64,000 nucleotides of DNA from Hyphomicrobiales bacterium (GTDB lineage Bacteria > Pseudomonadota > Alphaproteobacteria > Rhizobiales > Xanthobacteraceae), in assembly GCA_021730985.1 (NCBI GenBank), contig JAKFYI010000008.1, positions 1-64,000 of the forward strand, given 5' to 3'. Both the position numbers and the translations under genes were made by a program. Shown here one piece after another: positions 52,825 through 61,504 of the stretch; within the stretch, counting starts at the first letter, position 1; each line of letters starts with the position of its first letter. The notes beneath the pieces are model-generated. The model made no database searches and was not told the DNA's origin. It saw only the letters and a program-made list of their open reading frames with translations.

Positions 52825-54120
52825 ATGGCCGAATGGAATAACCTCCTTCTCCTGCTGGGCGACGCCGTCATCTATTTTGCCGTGCTTGCGGGGCTGTTCC
52901 GTGCCCGCAAACGGCTCGGCATCGGCGCGTTCTTCTGCGCGCTCGGCGTGATGCACTTCATCGAGACCTATCTCGCGAGTGTGTTCTACGTGTCGTTGCC
53001 GCTCGGCATCGTGACGTCGCCGGGATCGAGCGTGCTGTTCACCGGCAAGCTGCTGTTGCTGCTGCTGGTCTATATCCGCGAGGACGCGGTGGTGGTGCGC
53101 CAGCCGATCTACGGCCTCCTGTTCGGCAATCTGCTGATGGTGGCGCTCGCGATGCTGATGCGCCACCACACGCCGATGGCGCTGGCGCCGGGCCATGTCA
53201 TCGATTTCGGCTTCCTCGACACCATGGGCTCGCTGATGGTGTGGGGGACCGTGCTGCTGTTCGTCGATTGCATTCTGATCATCCTGATCTATGAGCGCAC
53301 GCGCTCGTGGCTGGCGGACAGCATCTTCCTGCGGCTCGCGGTGGCGGGCGCGGCGGTGCTCACGTTCGACCAGGTGTTCTTCTATGCGGCGCTGCATATC
53401 CTGACGGGCGCGCCGCCGTCGGTGCTGGTCGGCGGCTGGCTCGCCAAGATGATGTCGGTGTCGGTCTATGCGGTGCTGGTGGGCTGCTATCTGTGCTGGT
53501 TCGAGCGGCCCAGCGTCAAACGCCGCAGCGCGCCGCGCATCTCCGACGTGTTCGACACCTTGACGTACCGCGAGCGCTACGAAGACCTGCTGGCGCGCAC
53601 CGGCCGCGACGCGCTGACCGGCGTGTTCGACCGCGGCCGGCTGGAGACGCAGGGGCGCGCCATGATTGAGGACGCCATCGGGACCGGGCGGCCGGTCAGC
53701 CTGCTGCTCGTCGATATCGACCATTTCAAGAGCTTCAACGACCGCTTCGGCCATGCCGCGGGCGACACCGTGCTCAAGCGCATCTCGCGCGACATCATGG
53801 CGACGGTGCGCGCCACCGATCAGGTCTACCGCTTCGGCGGCGAGGAGTTCGTGCTGATCTGCGACGGCCTCTCGGCCGGGCCCGCGCTGGCGCTTGGCGA
53901 ACGGGTGCGGCGCGAGATCGCCGGCGGCGCGGAGGGCGGCGAGCGCGTCACGGTGAGCGTCGGAATTTCCACCTGCGACTCCCGTGCGGCGAATTACGAC
54001 GCGATGTTCCAGGTCGCCGACCAGCGATTGTACCAGGCCAAGGCGGCGGGCCGGAACTGCGCGATCGGCGAGCGCGTTGCCTCAGCGGGAACGCCGGTCC
54101 GGCTCGCTCACGTAAGCTGA
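52825..54120 (+). CDS. Membrane-bound diguanylate cyclase (GGDEF)
   Basis: 431 aa. Six or seven transmembrane helices (residues ~8-230) form an N-terminal sensor region of unknown ligand. A short linker leads to a GGDEF domain with DALTGVFDRGRLETQGRAMI, DIDHFKSFNDRFGHAAGDTV and the active-site loop YRFGGEEFVLIC. GGEEF is catalytically competent, so c-di-GMP synthesis is expected. No EAL domain. The ATG at 52825 is chosen because the first membrane segment starts right after it. Confidence 0.9.
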   Translation: MAEWNNLLLLLGDAVIYFAVLAGLFRARKRLGIGAFFCALGVMHFIETYLASVFYVSLPLGIVTSPGSSVLFTGKLLLLLLVYIREDAVVVRQPIYGLLFGNLLMVALAMLMRHHTPMALAPGHVIDFGFLDTMGSLMVWGTVLLFVDCILIILIYERTRSWLADSIFLRLAVAGAAVLTFDQVFFYAALHILTGAPPSVLVGGWLAKMMSVSVYAVLVGCYLCWFERPSVKRRSAPRISDVFDTLTYRERYEDLLARTGRDALTGVFDRGRLETQGRAMIEDAIGTGRPVSLLLVDIDHFKSFNDRFGHAAGDTVLKRISRDIMATVRATDQVYRFGGEEFVLICDGLSAGPALALGERVRREIAGGAEGGERVTVSVGISTCDSRAANYDAMFQVADQRLYQAKAAGRNCAIGERVASAGTPVRLAHVS

Positions 54121-54238
54121 GCGCCGGCACTTCTCATTGTTGTCACAATAAAGTCACCGCCCGGGAATGATCCGGCCGCTAGTGTTGTTTTCATCGTATC
54201 CGGCCGCCTTTATCCGCGCCGCTCATCGGAGGCTTTGA

Positions 54239-54907
54239 ATGACTGTGACCATCCGTGCTTCGCTTCTGGCGTCCGCCGCGCTGCTGGCCTTCGGCTTCGC
54301 AGCGCCCGCGCAGGCCCAGTCGGCCAACATGACCTTCTTCATCACCAGCGACGGCCCGGGCAAGGGCGGCGACCTCGGCGGCTTGGCCGGCGCCGACGCG
54401 CATTGCGCCAAGCTCGCGGCTGCCGCGGGTTCCACCGGCAAGACCTGGCGCGCCTATCTCAGCACCCAGGGCGCGGGCGCCGAGAACGCCAAGGACCGCA
54501 TCGGCAAGGGCCCGTGGCAGAACGCCAAGGGCGTGGTGGTCGCGGCCAGCGTGGCCGACCTGCACAGCGCCAGCAACAAGCTCAACAAGGAAAACTCGCT
54601 GAGCGAGAAGGGCGCCGTGATCAACGGCCGCGGCGACACGCCGAACCGCCACGACATCCTCACCGGCTCGCAGAGCGACGGCACGGCGTTTGCGGCCGGC
54701 GAAGACCGCACCTGCGGCAACTGGACCAGCAGTACCACCGGCGCCGCGATGGTCGGCCATCACGACCGGATCGGCCTCAACGATTCGGCGCCGATGCTGT
54801 CGTGGAACACGTCGCATCCGTCGCGCGGAGCCGGCGGCGGCTGCACGCAGGCAGATTTCAAGAGCACCGGCGGCGACGGACTGCTGTACTGCTTCGCCGC
54901 CAACTGA
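54239..54907 (+). CDS. Secreted lectin-like protein
   Basis: 222 aa with a Sec signal peptide (MTVTIRASLLASAALLAFGF, cleavage near AQAQS). The mature domain (FFITSDGPGKGGDLGGLAGA then DAHCAKLAAAAGSTGKTWRA, and later GEDRTCGNWTSSTTGAAMVG and TGGDGLLYCF) resembles the C-type-lectin-like fold annotated as a lectin or collagen-XV/endostatin-like domain in other Bradyrhizobiaceae. Four cysteines could form two disulfides. GGAGGC lies 7 bp before the ATG. Ligand unknown. Confidence 0.8.
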   Translation: MTVTIRASLLASAALLAFGFAAPAQAQSANMTFFITSDGPGKGGDLGGLAGADAHCAKLAAAAGSTGKTWRAYLSTQGAGAENAKDRIGKGPWQNAKGVVVAASVADLHSASNKLNKENSLSEKGAVINGRGDTPNRHDILTGSQSDGTAFAAGEDRTCGNWTSSTTGAAMVGHHDRIGLNDSAPMLSWNTSHPSRGAGGGCTQADFKSTGGDGLLYCFAAN

Positions 54908-54929
54908 TCGGCGCATCTACACAACGAAG

Positions 54930-54960
54930 CGGCCGGGCGATCGGCCCGGCCGTTTGCTTT
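54930..54960. terminator. Terminator between the lectin-like and DMT genes
   Basis: CGGCCGGGC-GATCG-GCCCGGCCG forms a 9-bp stem followed by TTTGCTTTT on the plus strand. It lies between convergent genes; on the minus strand the tail is poor in T. Confidence 0.85.
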
Positions 54961-55848
54961 TCACCCCGCGGCCGGCGGCGTCGGCGCTTTGCGGGTCTCG
55001 TTCCAGAGCAGGAACAGGCCGGACCCGACCACCACCGCCGAGCCCGCCACCAGTGCGATGGTCGGCACGTCGCCCCAGATCGCGAAGCCGAGCATCGCGG
55101 CCCACACCAGCGACAGATAGTTGAACGGCACGACCGCTGCGGTCGGCGCCATGTGGATGGCGCGCGTCCACCAGTATTGCGCGATGCCGTTGCCCGCGCC
55201 GTTGAGCAGCAGCCACAGCGTGTCGATCGCGGTCGGCATCACGAACGCGTATCCGAGCGACAGGCCGAACGTCACCGTGAGGATGGCGAGCTGATACATG
55301 GTCAGCGTGCCGGCCGACTCGGTGGTGGTCATGCCGCGCACGCCCGCGGTCACGGTGCCGAACAGGATAGCGTTGGCGAGCGCGAACAGCGCGCCGATCT
55401 GGAACGTTTCGGCGCCCGGGTTGGTGACGATCAGCACCCCGAGAAAACCGACAGCCAGCGCCGCGGCCCGCGCCGGGCCGACCGCTTCCTTGAGGAAGAT
55501 CGCGGAGGCCAGCGTGGCGAACAGCGGGGAGGAGAAGTTGATCGCGGTCGCGCTGGCGAGCGGCATCATGCTGAAGGCGATCAGCAGCAGGGTCTGCGAC
55601 GTGGTTTGTGAAACGCCGCGCAGCAGATGCGCGCCGGGCCGCGCCGTGCGGAACACGGCCATTCCGTAGATCGGCACGATGAACATCGCGCAGGCGATCA
55701 ATCCGCCGAACGCGCGGGCGAACAGCACCTCGCCAACCGGATAGGTCTCGACCAGCCACTTCGATCCCGCGCTGGTGAGGGCGAACAGGATGCCCGAGGC
55801 CACCATGTAACCGATCGCCAGGGGGATGCGCTCTTGCCGGCCGGCCAT
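54961..55848 (-). CDS. DMT/EamA-family transporter
   Basis: 295 aa with ten transmembrane helices in two EamA repeats ([40 protein letters not shown]). This is the RhaT/YdcZ/DME type of small-molecule exporter. The ATG at 55846-55848 is chosen because the first membrane helix starts ten residues later; a longer frame runs into decayed sequence. Substrate unknown. Confidence 0.88.
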   Translation of the reverse strand: MAGRQERIPLAIGYMVASGILFALTSAGSKWLVETYPVGEVLFARAFGGLIACAMFIVPIYGMAVFRTARPGAHLLRGVSQTTSQTLLLIAFSMMPLASATAINFSSPLFATLASAIFLKEAVGPARAAALAVGFLGVLIVTNPGAETFQIGALFALANAILFGTVTAGVRGMTTTESAGTLTMYQLAILTVTFGLSLGYAFVMPTAIDTLWLLLNGAGNGIAQYWWTRAIHMAPTAAVVPFNYLSLVWAAMLGFAIWGDVPTIALVAGSAVVVGSGLFLLWNETRKAPTPPAAG

Positions 55849-55948
55849 GACTCGTTGCGCTTTTTTGATGGCTGCGCAGGGTGCGGACCACGCTTCGCGT
55901 AGCATGCTCCGTTGCCGCAGGGCAGCGGCATTTCCGAATGGCATTCGC

Positions 55949-56113
55949 GCGGCGGCCTACGTTGATCGCATCCTCAAGGGTGAGAAGCCCAGCGACCTTC
56001 CGGTGCAGGCCCCCATCAAATATGAGTTGGCGATCAACCTCAAAACCGCGCGAGCGCTTGGCCTCACCGTGCCAGCGTCGCTGCTCGCCCGCGCCGACGA
56101 GGTAATCGAGTGA
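55949..56113 (+). pseudogene. Remnant: C-terminal end of an ABC transporter substrate-binding protein
   Basis: The frame encodes [20 protein letters not shown] then [20 protein letters not shown] and [15 protein letters not shown], the conserved C-terminus of the large ABC substrate-binding family (COG2984 type) common in Bradyrhizobium. The rest of the gene (about 270 aa) is absent: upstream sequence belongs to the divergent DMT gene. A second, shorter copy of the same ending occurs near 56421. Confidence 0.8.
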
Positions 56114-56140
56114 GGCTTGGCTAAAGGCAGGGCTTGGCGG

Positions 56141-56347
56141 TCACACGACCTTCAGATTTTCCGCCGATGTTTTGCCTTTGTTGGGTACTTCTTCGTACTC
56201 AACGGTCTGCCCCTCATTGAGGGTGCTTAAGCCGGCCTTTTCAACTGCCGAGATGTGAACGAAAACGTCCTTCCCGCCCCCGCCCGCCGGTTGGATAAAT
56301 CCGTACCCTTTGGTCGGGTTGAACCACTTCACAGTGCCCTTGGCCAT
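56141..56347 (-). CDS. Cold-shock protein (CspA family)
   Basis: 68 aa, a complete cold-shock domain: [20 protein letters not shown] with RNP1 KGYGFI and RNP2 VFVHISA. A four-glycine loop follows the first strands. It binds single-stranded nucleic acid. It is a single gene between two decayed ABC-receptor ends. Confidence 0.96.
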   Translation of the reverse strand: MAKGTVKWFNPTKGYGFIQPAGGGGKDVFVHISAVEKAGLSTLNEGQTVEYEEVPNKGKTSAENLKVV

Positions 56348-56420
56348 ACTCTAACTCCGATGTTGACGTGAGAAGATACGGCCAATGCGCAACAATGCCA
56401 ACAGCCCCGCTGGGTTTACT

Positions 56421-56459
56421 GAAATGCCGCTCGCCCACGCTTACGAGGTGATCGAATGA
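56421..56459 (+). pseudogene. Second remnant of an ABC substrate-binding protein end
   Basis: EMPLAHAYEVIE followed by TGA; the DNA CTCGCCCACGCTTACGAGGT differs at only a few positions from the end of the first remnant (CTCGCCCGCGCCGACGAGGT) and both run into ATCGA(A/G)TGA. It looks like a duplicated fragment of the same gene end. Confidence 0.6.
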
Positions 56460-56610
56460 CGCGGCTGATGTCGGCTTTGGCACCAAGCGGACATGTCCAG
56501 TCCACCAAATGTCCGTTTTCGCGGCTAGAACGGAGGCGCCGCACGGCCTATTTTCGAGTACACGCCCTAAGCTGGGGCGGGGCAGACCATCGATGCTTGG
56601 AGAACGAAGC

Positions 56611-56841
56611 ATGCGCCCCCTGATGATCGGTTGTTTTTTGGCCGTGAGCATCGCGGTGCCGGCGTCCGCGCAGGTGCTCAAGGAGGAGCCGCCGATGGGC
56701 AAGCTGATGCCCGGCGTGAAGGTGCTGGTCGACAACGGCAAGTGTCCCAGCGGTCAGGTTTTGGAAGTCACCGGCGGCGATCACCGCAAGGTCGGCGGCA
56801 AGCAGCAGGCCGAGCGGTCCCGGCGCTGCGTTCCGCGCTGA
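56611..56841 (+). CDS. Small secreted protein (DUF6719-like)
   Basis: 76 aa with a signal peptide (MRPLMIGCFLAVSIAVPASA), then QVLKEEPPMGKLMPGVKVLV and GKCPSGQVLEVTGGDHRKVG with two cysteines. The pattern resembles a small exported family frequent in Bradyrhizobium (DUF6719, from memory). GGAG lies 8 bp before the ATG. Function unknown. Confidence 0.7.
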   Translation: MRPLMIGCFLAVSIAVPASAQVLKEEPPMGKLMPGVKVLVDNGKCPSGQVLEVTGGDHRKVGGKQQAERSRRCVPR

Positions 56842-56937
56842 AGCGCGAGGAAACGCCTCGGCGCTGCAAGGCGCTGGATGCCTGAACGGAACCCGGACTT
56901 TTTTGGTCTGCTCTCAAGTCGAAGCGGCCTGACGCCG

Positions 56938-57444
56938 CTAGGCCCGCTTGCGCCGGCGTGACGCGGCCTTGCGCTTGTCCGCCCGCAGCTTCGCAGCGGC
57001 CCGTTGCCGTCTTGCCTGGCGCTTCTTGCTGGCAAGCCGCTCGCGGGCGCGGCGCAGCGTGCAGGTGACGCACTTGCACTTTCTCTTGCCGATGTAGGCG
57101 TCGTAATAGTCCTTGCCGTAGTGGTAGGTGATCTCGTCGCCGGCCTCGATGTTTCGCACCGACTTGATGAACACCTGGCCCCGGTAGATCAGCGACTCGG
57201 AGTTGGGCCGGCAGGAGTGGTTGGCGTAGCGCGCGACGTTGGCGCGGGTTGAGCCGTCCAGCGTGTATTTCTTGTTTAACTCGTACATGTAGCGGGCGCC
57301 CTTGTTCTCCAGGCGCTCTGCGACGTCATTGGGGATCGTTCGCCCGATGTAGCGGACGATGCGGGTTCGCTTCTTGATGGGCTTGGTGGCGAACAAGCCG
57401 AGGCCGGTTTTGGCGCGGCCGATACGGAACGGGCGGCGGGACAT
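56938..57444 (-). CDS. SET-domain protein-lysine methyltransferase
   Basis: 168 aa. The SET fold is complete: FRIGRAKTGLGLFATKPIKK, YANHSCRPNSESLIYRGQVF (NHSC motif) and the catalytic GDEITYHYGKDYYDAY, followed by a post-SET-like KCKCVTC cysteine cluster. The last ~40 residues are Arg/Lys-rich, suggesting nucleic-acid or nucleoid contact. SET proteins are typical of eukaryotes and occur sporadically in bacteria; the bacterial target is unknown. The ATG at 57442-57444 starts right before the domain. Confidence 0.9.
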   Translation of the reverse strand: MSRRPFRIGRAKTGLGLFATKPIKKRTRIVRYIGRTIPNDVAERLENKGARYMYELNKKYTLDGSTRANVARYANHSCRPNSESLIYRGQVFIKSVRNIEAGDEITYHYGKDYYDAYIGKRKCKCVTCTLRRARERLASKKRQARRQRAAAKLRADKRKAASRRRKRA

Positions 57445-57532
57445 GCGCCTGGATTTACATGCCGATTCGCAATCGTTCAAACCCGGGATGTGTGCAAGTC
57501 CGGCCATGCCGCCGCGCCGGGCTTAACCATCC

Positions 57533-57554
57533 CCGCACGTTAACAATGAAATGG
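57533..57554 (+). promoter_or_regulatory. TTAACCAT plus TTAAC half-sites upstream of the Cys-rich secreted protein
   Basis: TTAACCATCCCCGCACGTTAAC contains a perfect CtrA half-site (57533-57540) and a second TTAAC (57550-57554), but the spacing (13 bp between TTAA cores) is not the CtrA N7. It lies about 60-80 bp upstream of the ATG. Confidence 0.35.
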
Positions 57555-57611
57555 CGGCGCGGCCGCCCTAGCTTGCGGCCCACGGATGCGGCGCGGAACG
57601 AGGATCGACCG

Positions 57612-57965
57612 ATGAAGACGGTATTTCTGCTTTTGATGGCGATGCTCGTCATCAAGACGACCAGTGCGCAGGGCCAGGATGTCTGCTCGAAGTCCTATAT
57701 CTCTTGCGTGGACCAGTGCGTTGCCAAGCCGTCTGCTTCGCTGCAGGGCACCTGCATCGAGTCCTGCCAGAGCCAGAACAACGTTTGCGCGGCCAAGGTG
57801 TACGGCGGCGAGAACATGAACACCGCCAAGACCGTGACTCCTGAGGAAGCCGCCGAACGCGATCAGGCGAAGGCCAAAGCTGCCGCCAAGCCCAAGGCCG
57901 CCAAACCTGCAGCCCCGGCCCGCCAGATGGCTGCCCCGGCGCGTCAGGACAGCCGTCCGCAGTAG
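57612..57965 (+). CDS. Small secreted Cys-rich protein, unknown function
   Basis: 117 aa. Signal peptide MKTVFLLLMAMLVIKTTSAQ, then a short Cys-rich module (DVCSKSYISCVDQCVAKPSA; GTCIESCQSQNNVC; six cysteines, mostly as CxxxC pairs like coiled-coil-helix proteins), then an Ala/Lys/Pro-rich tail. No family recognised. Confidence 0.72.
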   Translation: MKTVFLLLMAMLVIKTTSAQGQDVCSKSYISCVDQCVAKPSASLQGTCIESCQSQNNVCAAKVYGGENMNTAKTVTPEEAAERDQAKAKAAAKPKAAKPAAPARQMAAPARQDSRPQ

Positions 57966-58128
57966 GCGGGTTCACCCGTCCACGGGCTGCTTCGTCGGAG
58001 CCAAACTCTTTGGAGCCATGCCCGGCGGGCGCAACAGCGCCGCGTCAGGACATGTCGGCTTAACCGTCCTGCTGATATAATCCATGCTTCGTGACGCGCC
58101 CGGCCGGGCGGCGTCGATCGGAGCGGCG

Positions 58129-58617
58129 ATGCGGTTTCAGAGACTCGATGTGCTGGTCGCGCTGGTGCTGCTGGGCGCCGGATTGATCATTGCCGAGACC
58201 GCCGCGGTGGCGCAGGGCGCCTCGCCGCTGACCTTCCTGGAAGGCGTCTACAAGGTCTATCGCAACAACAGCAACGCCAAGGGCATCGACTACAGCAAGC
58301 CCGACGTGATCCGGCGCTATTTCGCGCCGCCGCTGGCCAAGGCGATCCTCAAGGACTTTGCCGAAGCCAAGAAGAAGGACGAGGTGCCGCAGCTCAACGG
58401 CGACCCCTTCATCGACGCGCAGGACTGGGAAATCGCCGACCTGAAGTTGGACGTGAAGGACGCCAGCCGCCGCAAGGCCACCGGCGTCGTCAGCTTCACC
58501 AATGCGAAGCAGCCGCGCACGATCACGCTCGACTTGGTCAAGACCGGCGACGGCTGGCGGATCGCCGAGATCAAGGCGCCGAGCGGCTCGCTGAAAGAGC
58601 AGTTCAAGGTCAAGTAA
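58129..58617 (+). CDS. Exported DUF3828-like protein
   Basis: 162 aa from an ATG with GGAGC just upstream; an earlier ATG (58084) has no ribosome site. Signal peptide MRFQRLDVLVALVLLGAGLI..., then an alpha/beta domain (ASPLTFLEGVYKVYRNNSNA; GDPFIDAQDWEIADLKLDVK; VSFTNAKQPRTITLDLVKTG) resembling DUF3828/NTF2-like periplasmic proteins. It overlaps the convergent OsmC gene by 8 bp. Function unknown. Confidence 0.72.
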   Translation: MRFQRLDVLVALVLLGAGLIIAETAAVAQGASPLTFLEGVYKVYRNNSNAKGIDYSKPDVIRRYFAPPLAKAILKDFAEAKKKDEVPQLNGDPFIDAQDWEIADLKLDVKDASRRKATGVVSFTNAKQPRTITLDLVKTGDGWRIAEIKAPSGSLKEQFKVK

Positions 58618-59149
58618 CGAGCGTCAGCGAGCTCTCGACCGGCACCGGCTGTTGCAGCGTGGCGATGCCGGGACACCCGGCCAGCGCCAGCCGCTCGACT
58701 TCGCGCAGCCTTTCCAGCGGTGCGCTGCTCTTCACTGCGATGGCGATCGTCACCTTCTGGAAGCCGGAGAACGGCGCATCCGGCATCATGTGGCCGCGCA
58801 CGTCGAATTCGGTGCGCGCGACCGCCTCGAAGCTCTCGTAGTCCACGCCGAGCTTCGCCGCGTAAAACGCGAACACCGCGGCGTAGCAGCCGACCGCGCC
58901 CGACAGCAGGTACTCCAGCGGCGTCGGCGCATCGGCCAATCCGCCGACGTGCTTGGGCTCGCTGATCACGAAGCTCTGCTTGCTGTTGCGGGTCTCGACC
59001 CGCTCGTTGAGGTTGCCGGTCGAGGTGACTTTGATCTCCAGCGAGGACTTGGGGCCTTCCGGCGCGCGCTTGTCCGGATCGGCGCGGTAGCGCGCCTCGC
59101 GCGCCAGCGTGACGGACTTCAGCTCCGGGAAGCAGTCGCAGACGGCCAT
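58610..59149 (-). CDS. OsmC/Ohr-family peroxiredoxin-like protein
   Basis: 179 aa. The two conserved cysteines of the OsmC fold are present: Cys88 in EYLLSGAVGCYAAVFAFYAA and Cys159 in LALAGCPGIATL, so thiol-dependent hydroperoxide reduction is possible. The ATG at 59147-59149 is the best of several in-frame candidates (GGAAATC upstream). Divergent from the next gene with about 50 bp between starts. Confidence 0.85.
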   Translation of the reverse strand: MAVCDCFPELKSVTLAREARYRADPDKRAPEGPKSSLEIKVTSTGNLNERVETRNSKQSFVISEPKHVGGLADAPTPLEYLLSGAVGCYAAVFAFYAAKLGVDYESFEAVARTEFDVRGHMMPDAPFSGFQKVTIAIAVKSSAPLERLREVERLALAGCPGIATLQQPVPVESSLTLVT

Positions 59150-59201
59150 GATCTTGATTTCCTGTTTACAGGGCAGGGGTGCCGCGACATTCTGCGTCGC
59201 C

Positions 59202-59666
59202 ATGCTCCGCCTTGTCGCGTTTTTTCTGTTCGTGCTCGCCGCGGGTCCTGCGCAGGCGCAGGGCCGAGCGCGGCTCGATTCCATCACCGTGCACGCCTTC
59301 CTCACCAAGTCCGGCACGCTGTCGGAGGATCTGGAGACGATCGAAGGCTTCGGCGCGCGCAACTTCAGCATCCAGGGCAAGGGCATCGCCGACGGCGAGC
59401 GGTTCTACGCCATCCTCATCAAGGTGAAGCTCACAGCGCCGAAGGAAATCTTCGCCAAGGGTCCGCAGGCCGAGATCGTGGTGACGGACCGGCGCACCAA
59501 GAAGGTGATCAAGCGCGAGCGCATCGCCGATCTTTATATCGGCGACCACGGCTGGACCATTCAGCCGGTGTTCGTGCCGGACGCCGCCTGCGGGCCGTTC
59601 GAGATCGTGGTGACCGGTGGCGGACGCAAGCTGACGCGGGCGGTCGAAACCACCTGCGGCGAGTGA
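59202..59666 (+). CDS. Small secreted protein, unknown function
   Basis: 154 aa with signal peptide MLRLVAFFLFVLAAGPAQAQ. The mature part is a single beta-rich domain (TVHAFLTKSGTLSEDLETIE; FYAILIKVKLTAPKEIFAKG; VVTDRRTKKVIKRERIADLY) with two cysteines near the C-terminus. No family recognised. Weak ribosome site, so the start is less certain. Confidence 0.65.
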   Translation: MLRLVAFFLFVLAAGPAQAQGRARLDSITVHAFLTKSGTLSEDLETIEGFGARNFSIQGKGIADGERFYAILIKVKLTAPKEIFAKGPQAEIVVTDRRTKKVIKRERIADLYIGDHGWTIQPVFVPDAACGPFEIVVTGGGRKLTRAVETTCGE

Positions 59667-59688
59667 GAGCAAGGCGCAAGCCTCGCGC

Positions 59689-60216
59689 TCAGAATCCCCA
59701 GATCATCACCGCGCCCGCGAACATCAGCGTGTTGGCAATGCCGAGCACGGTCGGCACGCTGACGAAGATGCCGGCGAGCCCGAGCCGCCGGTTCTTCACC
59801 GCCAGCACGATCGCTCCGACCGCCAGCACCGGGTAGATCGCGCGCCGGGCGAACAGGAACATCCCCGGCAGGTCGGCCGACAGCTCCATGCCGTGAATGG
59901 CGATCGACGGCAGTTCGGTGATCCAGGCCACCACCATCGCCGCCGCGAGAGCCACGATGGCATGGCGCAGCTCGTGCCGGATCGCGAACCAGAGCGCAGC
60001 ACCCGCGAGAAACGGCGCGATGGCGAGTTGTGCCTTGTTCAAGGTCTGCGCCGCCGCCACCAGCGGAGTCTGGTCGCCGTAGTCGTAGAAGATCGCGGGC
60101 ACGCTCGACAGCGCGACCAGCGTGTCGAGCAAGGCGACCGCGATCAGCAGTACCCGCAGCCAGCGCGGCGCGGACGGGGCGGGGGAGGCGGCGAGCGTCA
60201 TGGGCGCGAGTGTCAT
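59689..60216 (-). CDS. Membrane protein, unknown family (longer paralogue)
   Basis: 175 aa with about five transmembrane helices. The C-terminal module RRLGLAGIFVSVPTVLGIAN then TLMFAGAVMIWGF is repeated in the neighbouring 95-aa protein. A second ATG lies 15 bp downstream (60201). Function unknown. Confidence 0.68.
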   Translation of the reverse strand: MTLAPMTLAASPAPSAPRWLRVLLIAVALLDTLVALSSVPAIFYDYGDQTPLVAAAQTLNKAQLAIAPFLAGAALWFAIRHELRHAIVALAAAMVVAWITELPSIAIHGMELSADLPGMFLFARRAIYPVLAVGAIVLAVKNRRLGLAGIFVSVPTVLGIANTLMFAGAVMIWGF

Positions 60217-60283
60217 GGGGGCGCGAAAGTCATGGGCCGGAGTGTTTCATGTTCGGCAAGCGGTGCAAGCGGGGATGTCGTGC

Positions 60284-60571
60284 TCAGAACCCGCGGATCA
60301 GCATCGCCGCCACGAACGCGAGCAGCGGCGCCCAATAGACCGCGGGCGCCACGGCCAGCAGGATTCCCGCAAGTCCCAGGCGGCGGCCCATCGCGGCCAG
60401 CGCCAGCGCCGCAAGCGTAATGAGCGGCGCGAACACCGCCATGCAGAGGCCGGACAGGATGTCGAACCAGCGGCCGCTGAAATCGATCATCTTGTGGAGC
60501 GGGAACGGCAGCTCGATGTAGAAATACGCAAGCTCGATGGTGGCTGCGATGGCGATGACGACGCGGAGCAT
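60284..60571 (-). CDS. Small membrane protein, unknown family (shorter paralogue)
   Basis: 95 aa with three hydrophobic segments. Its end, GRRLGLAGILLAVAPAVYWA then PLLAFVAAMLIRGF, aligns with the end of the 175-aa neighbour, so the two are related and lie in tandem on the same strand, 67 bp apart. Confidence 0.65.
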   Translation of the reverse strand: MLRVVIAIAATIELAYFYIELPFPLHKMIDFSGRWFDILSGLCMAVFAPLITLAALALAAMGRRLGLAGILLAVAPAVYWAPLLAFVAAMLIRGF

Positions 60572-60747
60572 GAGGGCCTTTCTGCGGGCTCGCCGATCAT
60601 GCGGCAGCGCGTGGAAAGGGGCCAGCCCAGGCCATCGGCCGGGTGCGATCGGAACGAAACCGGCTGGCAGTTGCCGGTACGGCGCGCTTGGAATGGGCTA
60701 GGCTCACCGGGCCTGCAGCGTTTGTATCTGCCGCCCGGGGGGAGCGT

Positions 60748-61485
60748 ATGGCGCGTTTCGCATGGACAATGACAGCGGTGGCGCTGGCCGCAACGCTGGC
60801 CGCGCCGGATCGCGCGCAGGCCGCCGGCTCCGCCTATCAGGTCGACACCGGGGTGATCTCGTCGCCCGGCTCCTGCAAGGTCGATTCCTGGGTGTCGTTC
60901 GCGGCCAGCGGCGATTTCTTCTCGGCCGCGACGCCGTCCTGCGTGTTCGATATCGGCCGGCCGGTCGAGTTCAGTACGCAGTTCAGCCGCTTCCGCTCCG
61001 ATGGCGAATGGATCACCGCGGCGCAGCCTAAGATCAAGACCAACATCGTGCCCGGCGGCGCGGTCGGCGAGTGGAGCGTCGCGGTCGCGGCCAGCGCGGC
61101 CTACGACGCCACCGCGCGCGAGCTTGCGGGCTTCAGCTTCACCGTGCCGGCAACGCTGCGCTTGACGCAGAACGCCCGCGTCAACCTCAACGCCGGTTAT
61201 CTGCGGGGCTTAAGCCCCGGCCGCGACTTCTTCACCTATGGCGCGGGGTTCGATCTTCGCACCCCGGACAACGTCTGGACCGTGACCGGCGAGGTGTTCG
61301 GCGCGCTGGCCCAGGCGCAGACGTTCGACGCGCGCGGCGAATTGCAGCCGCGCTGGCAGCTCGGCCTGCGCTGGCGTCCGGTGGACGAGTTCAACGTCGA
61401 CCTGATCTACGGCCGCAACCTGCTGGGCGAGAGCTCGAACTGGATCACGGTTGCCACCACCGTGCGGTTCAAGGTGCCGAAGTAG
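60748..61485 (+). CDS. Exported beta-barrel-like outer membrane protein
   Basis: 245 aa from an ATG with GGGGGGAG upstream. Signal peptide MARFAWTMTAVALAATLAAP, then alternating strands with aromatic girdles (GFSFTVPATLRLTQNARVNL; AGYLRGLSPGRDFFTYGAGF; RWQLGLRWRPVDEFNVDLIY) ending in TVATTVRFKVPK. This looks like an 8-12 strand outer membrane barrel. Substrate and role unknown. Confidence 0.75.
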   Translation: MARFAWTMTAVALAATLAAPDRAQAAGSAYQVDTGVISSPGSCKVDSWVSFAASGDFFSAATPSCVFDIGRPVEFSTQFSRFRSDGEWITAAQPKIKTNIVPGGAVGEWSVAVAASAAYDATARELAGFSFTVPATLRLTQNARVNLNAGYLRGLSPGRDFFTYGAGFDLRTPDNVWTVTGEVFGALAQAQTFDARGELQPRWQLGLRWRPVDEFNVDLIYGRNLLGESSNWITVATTVRFKVPK

Positions 61486-61504
61486 GGCGCATCCGGCGCT
61501 CGCG

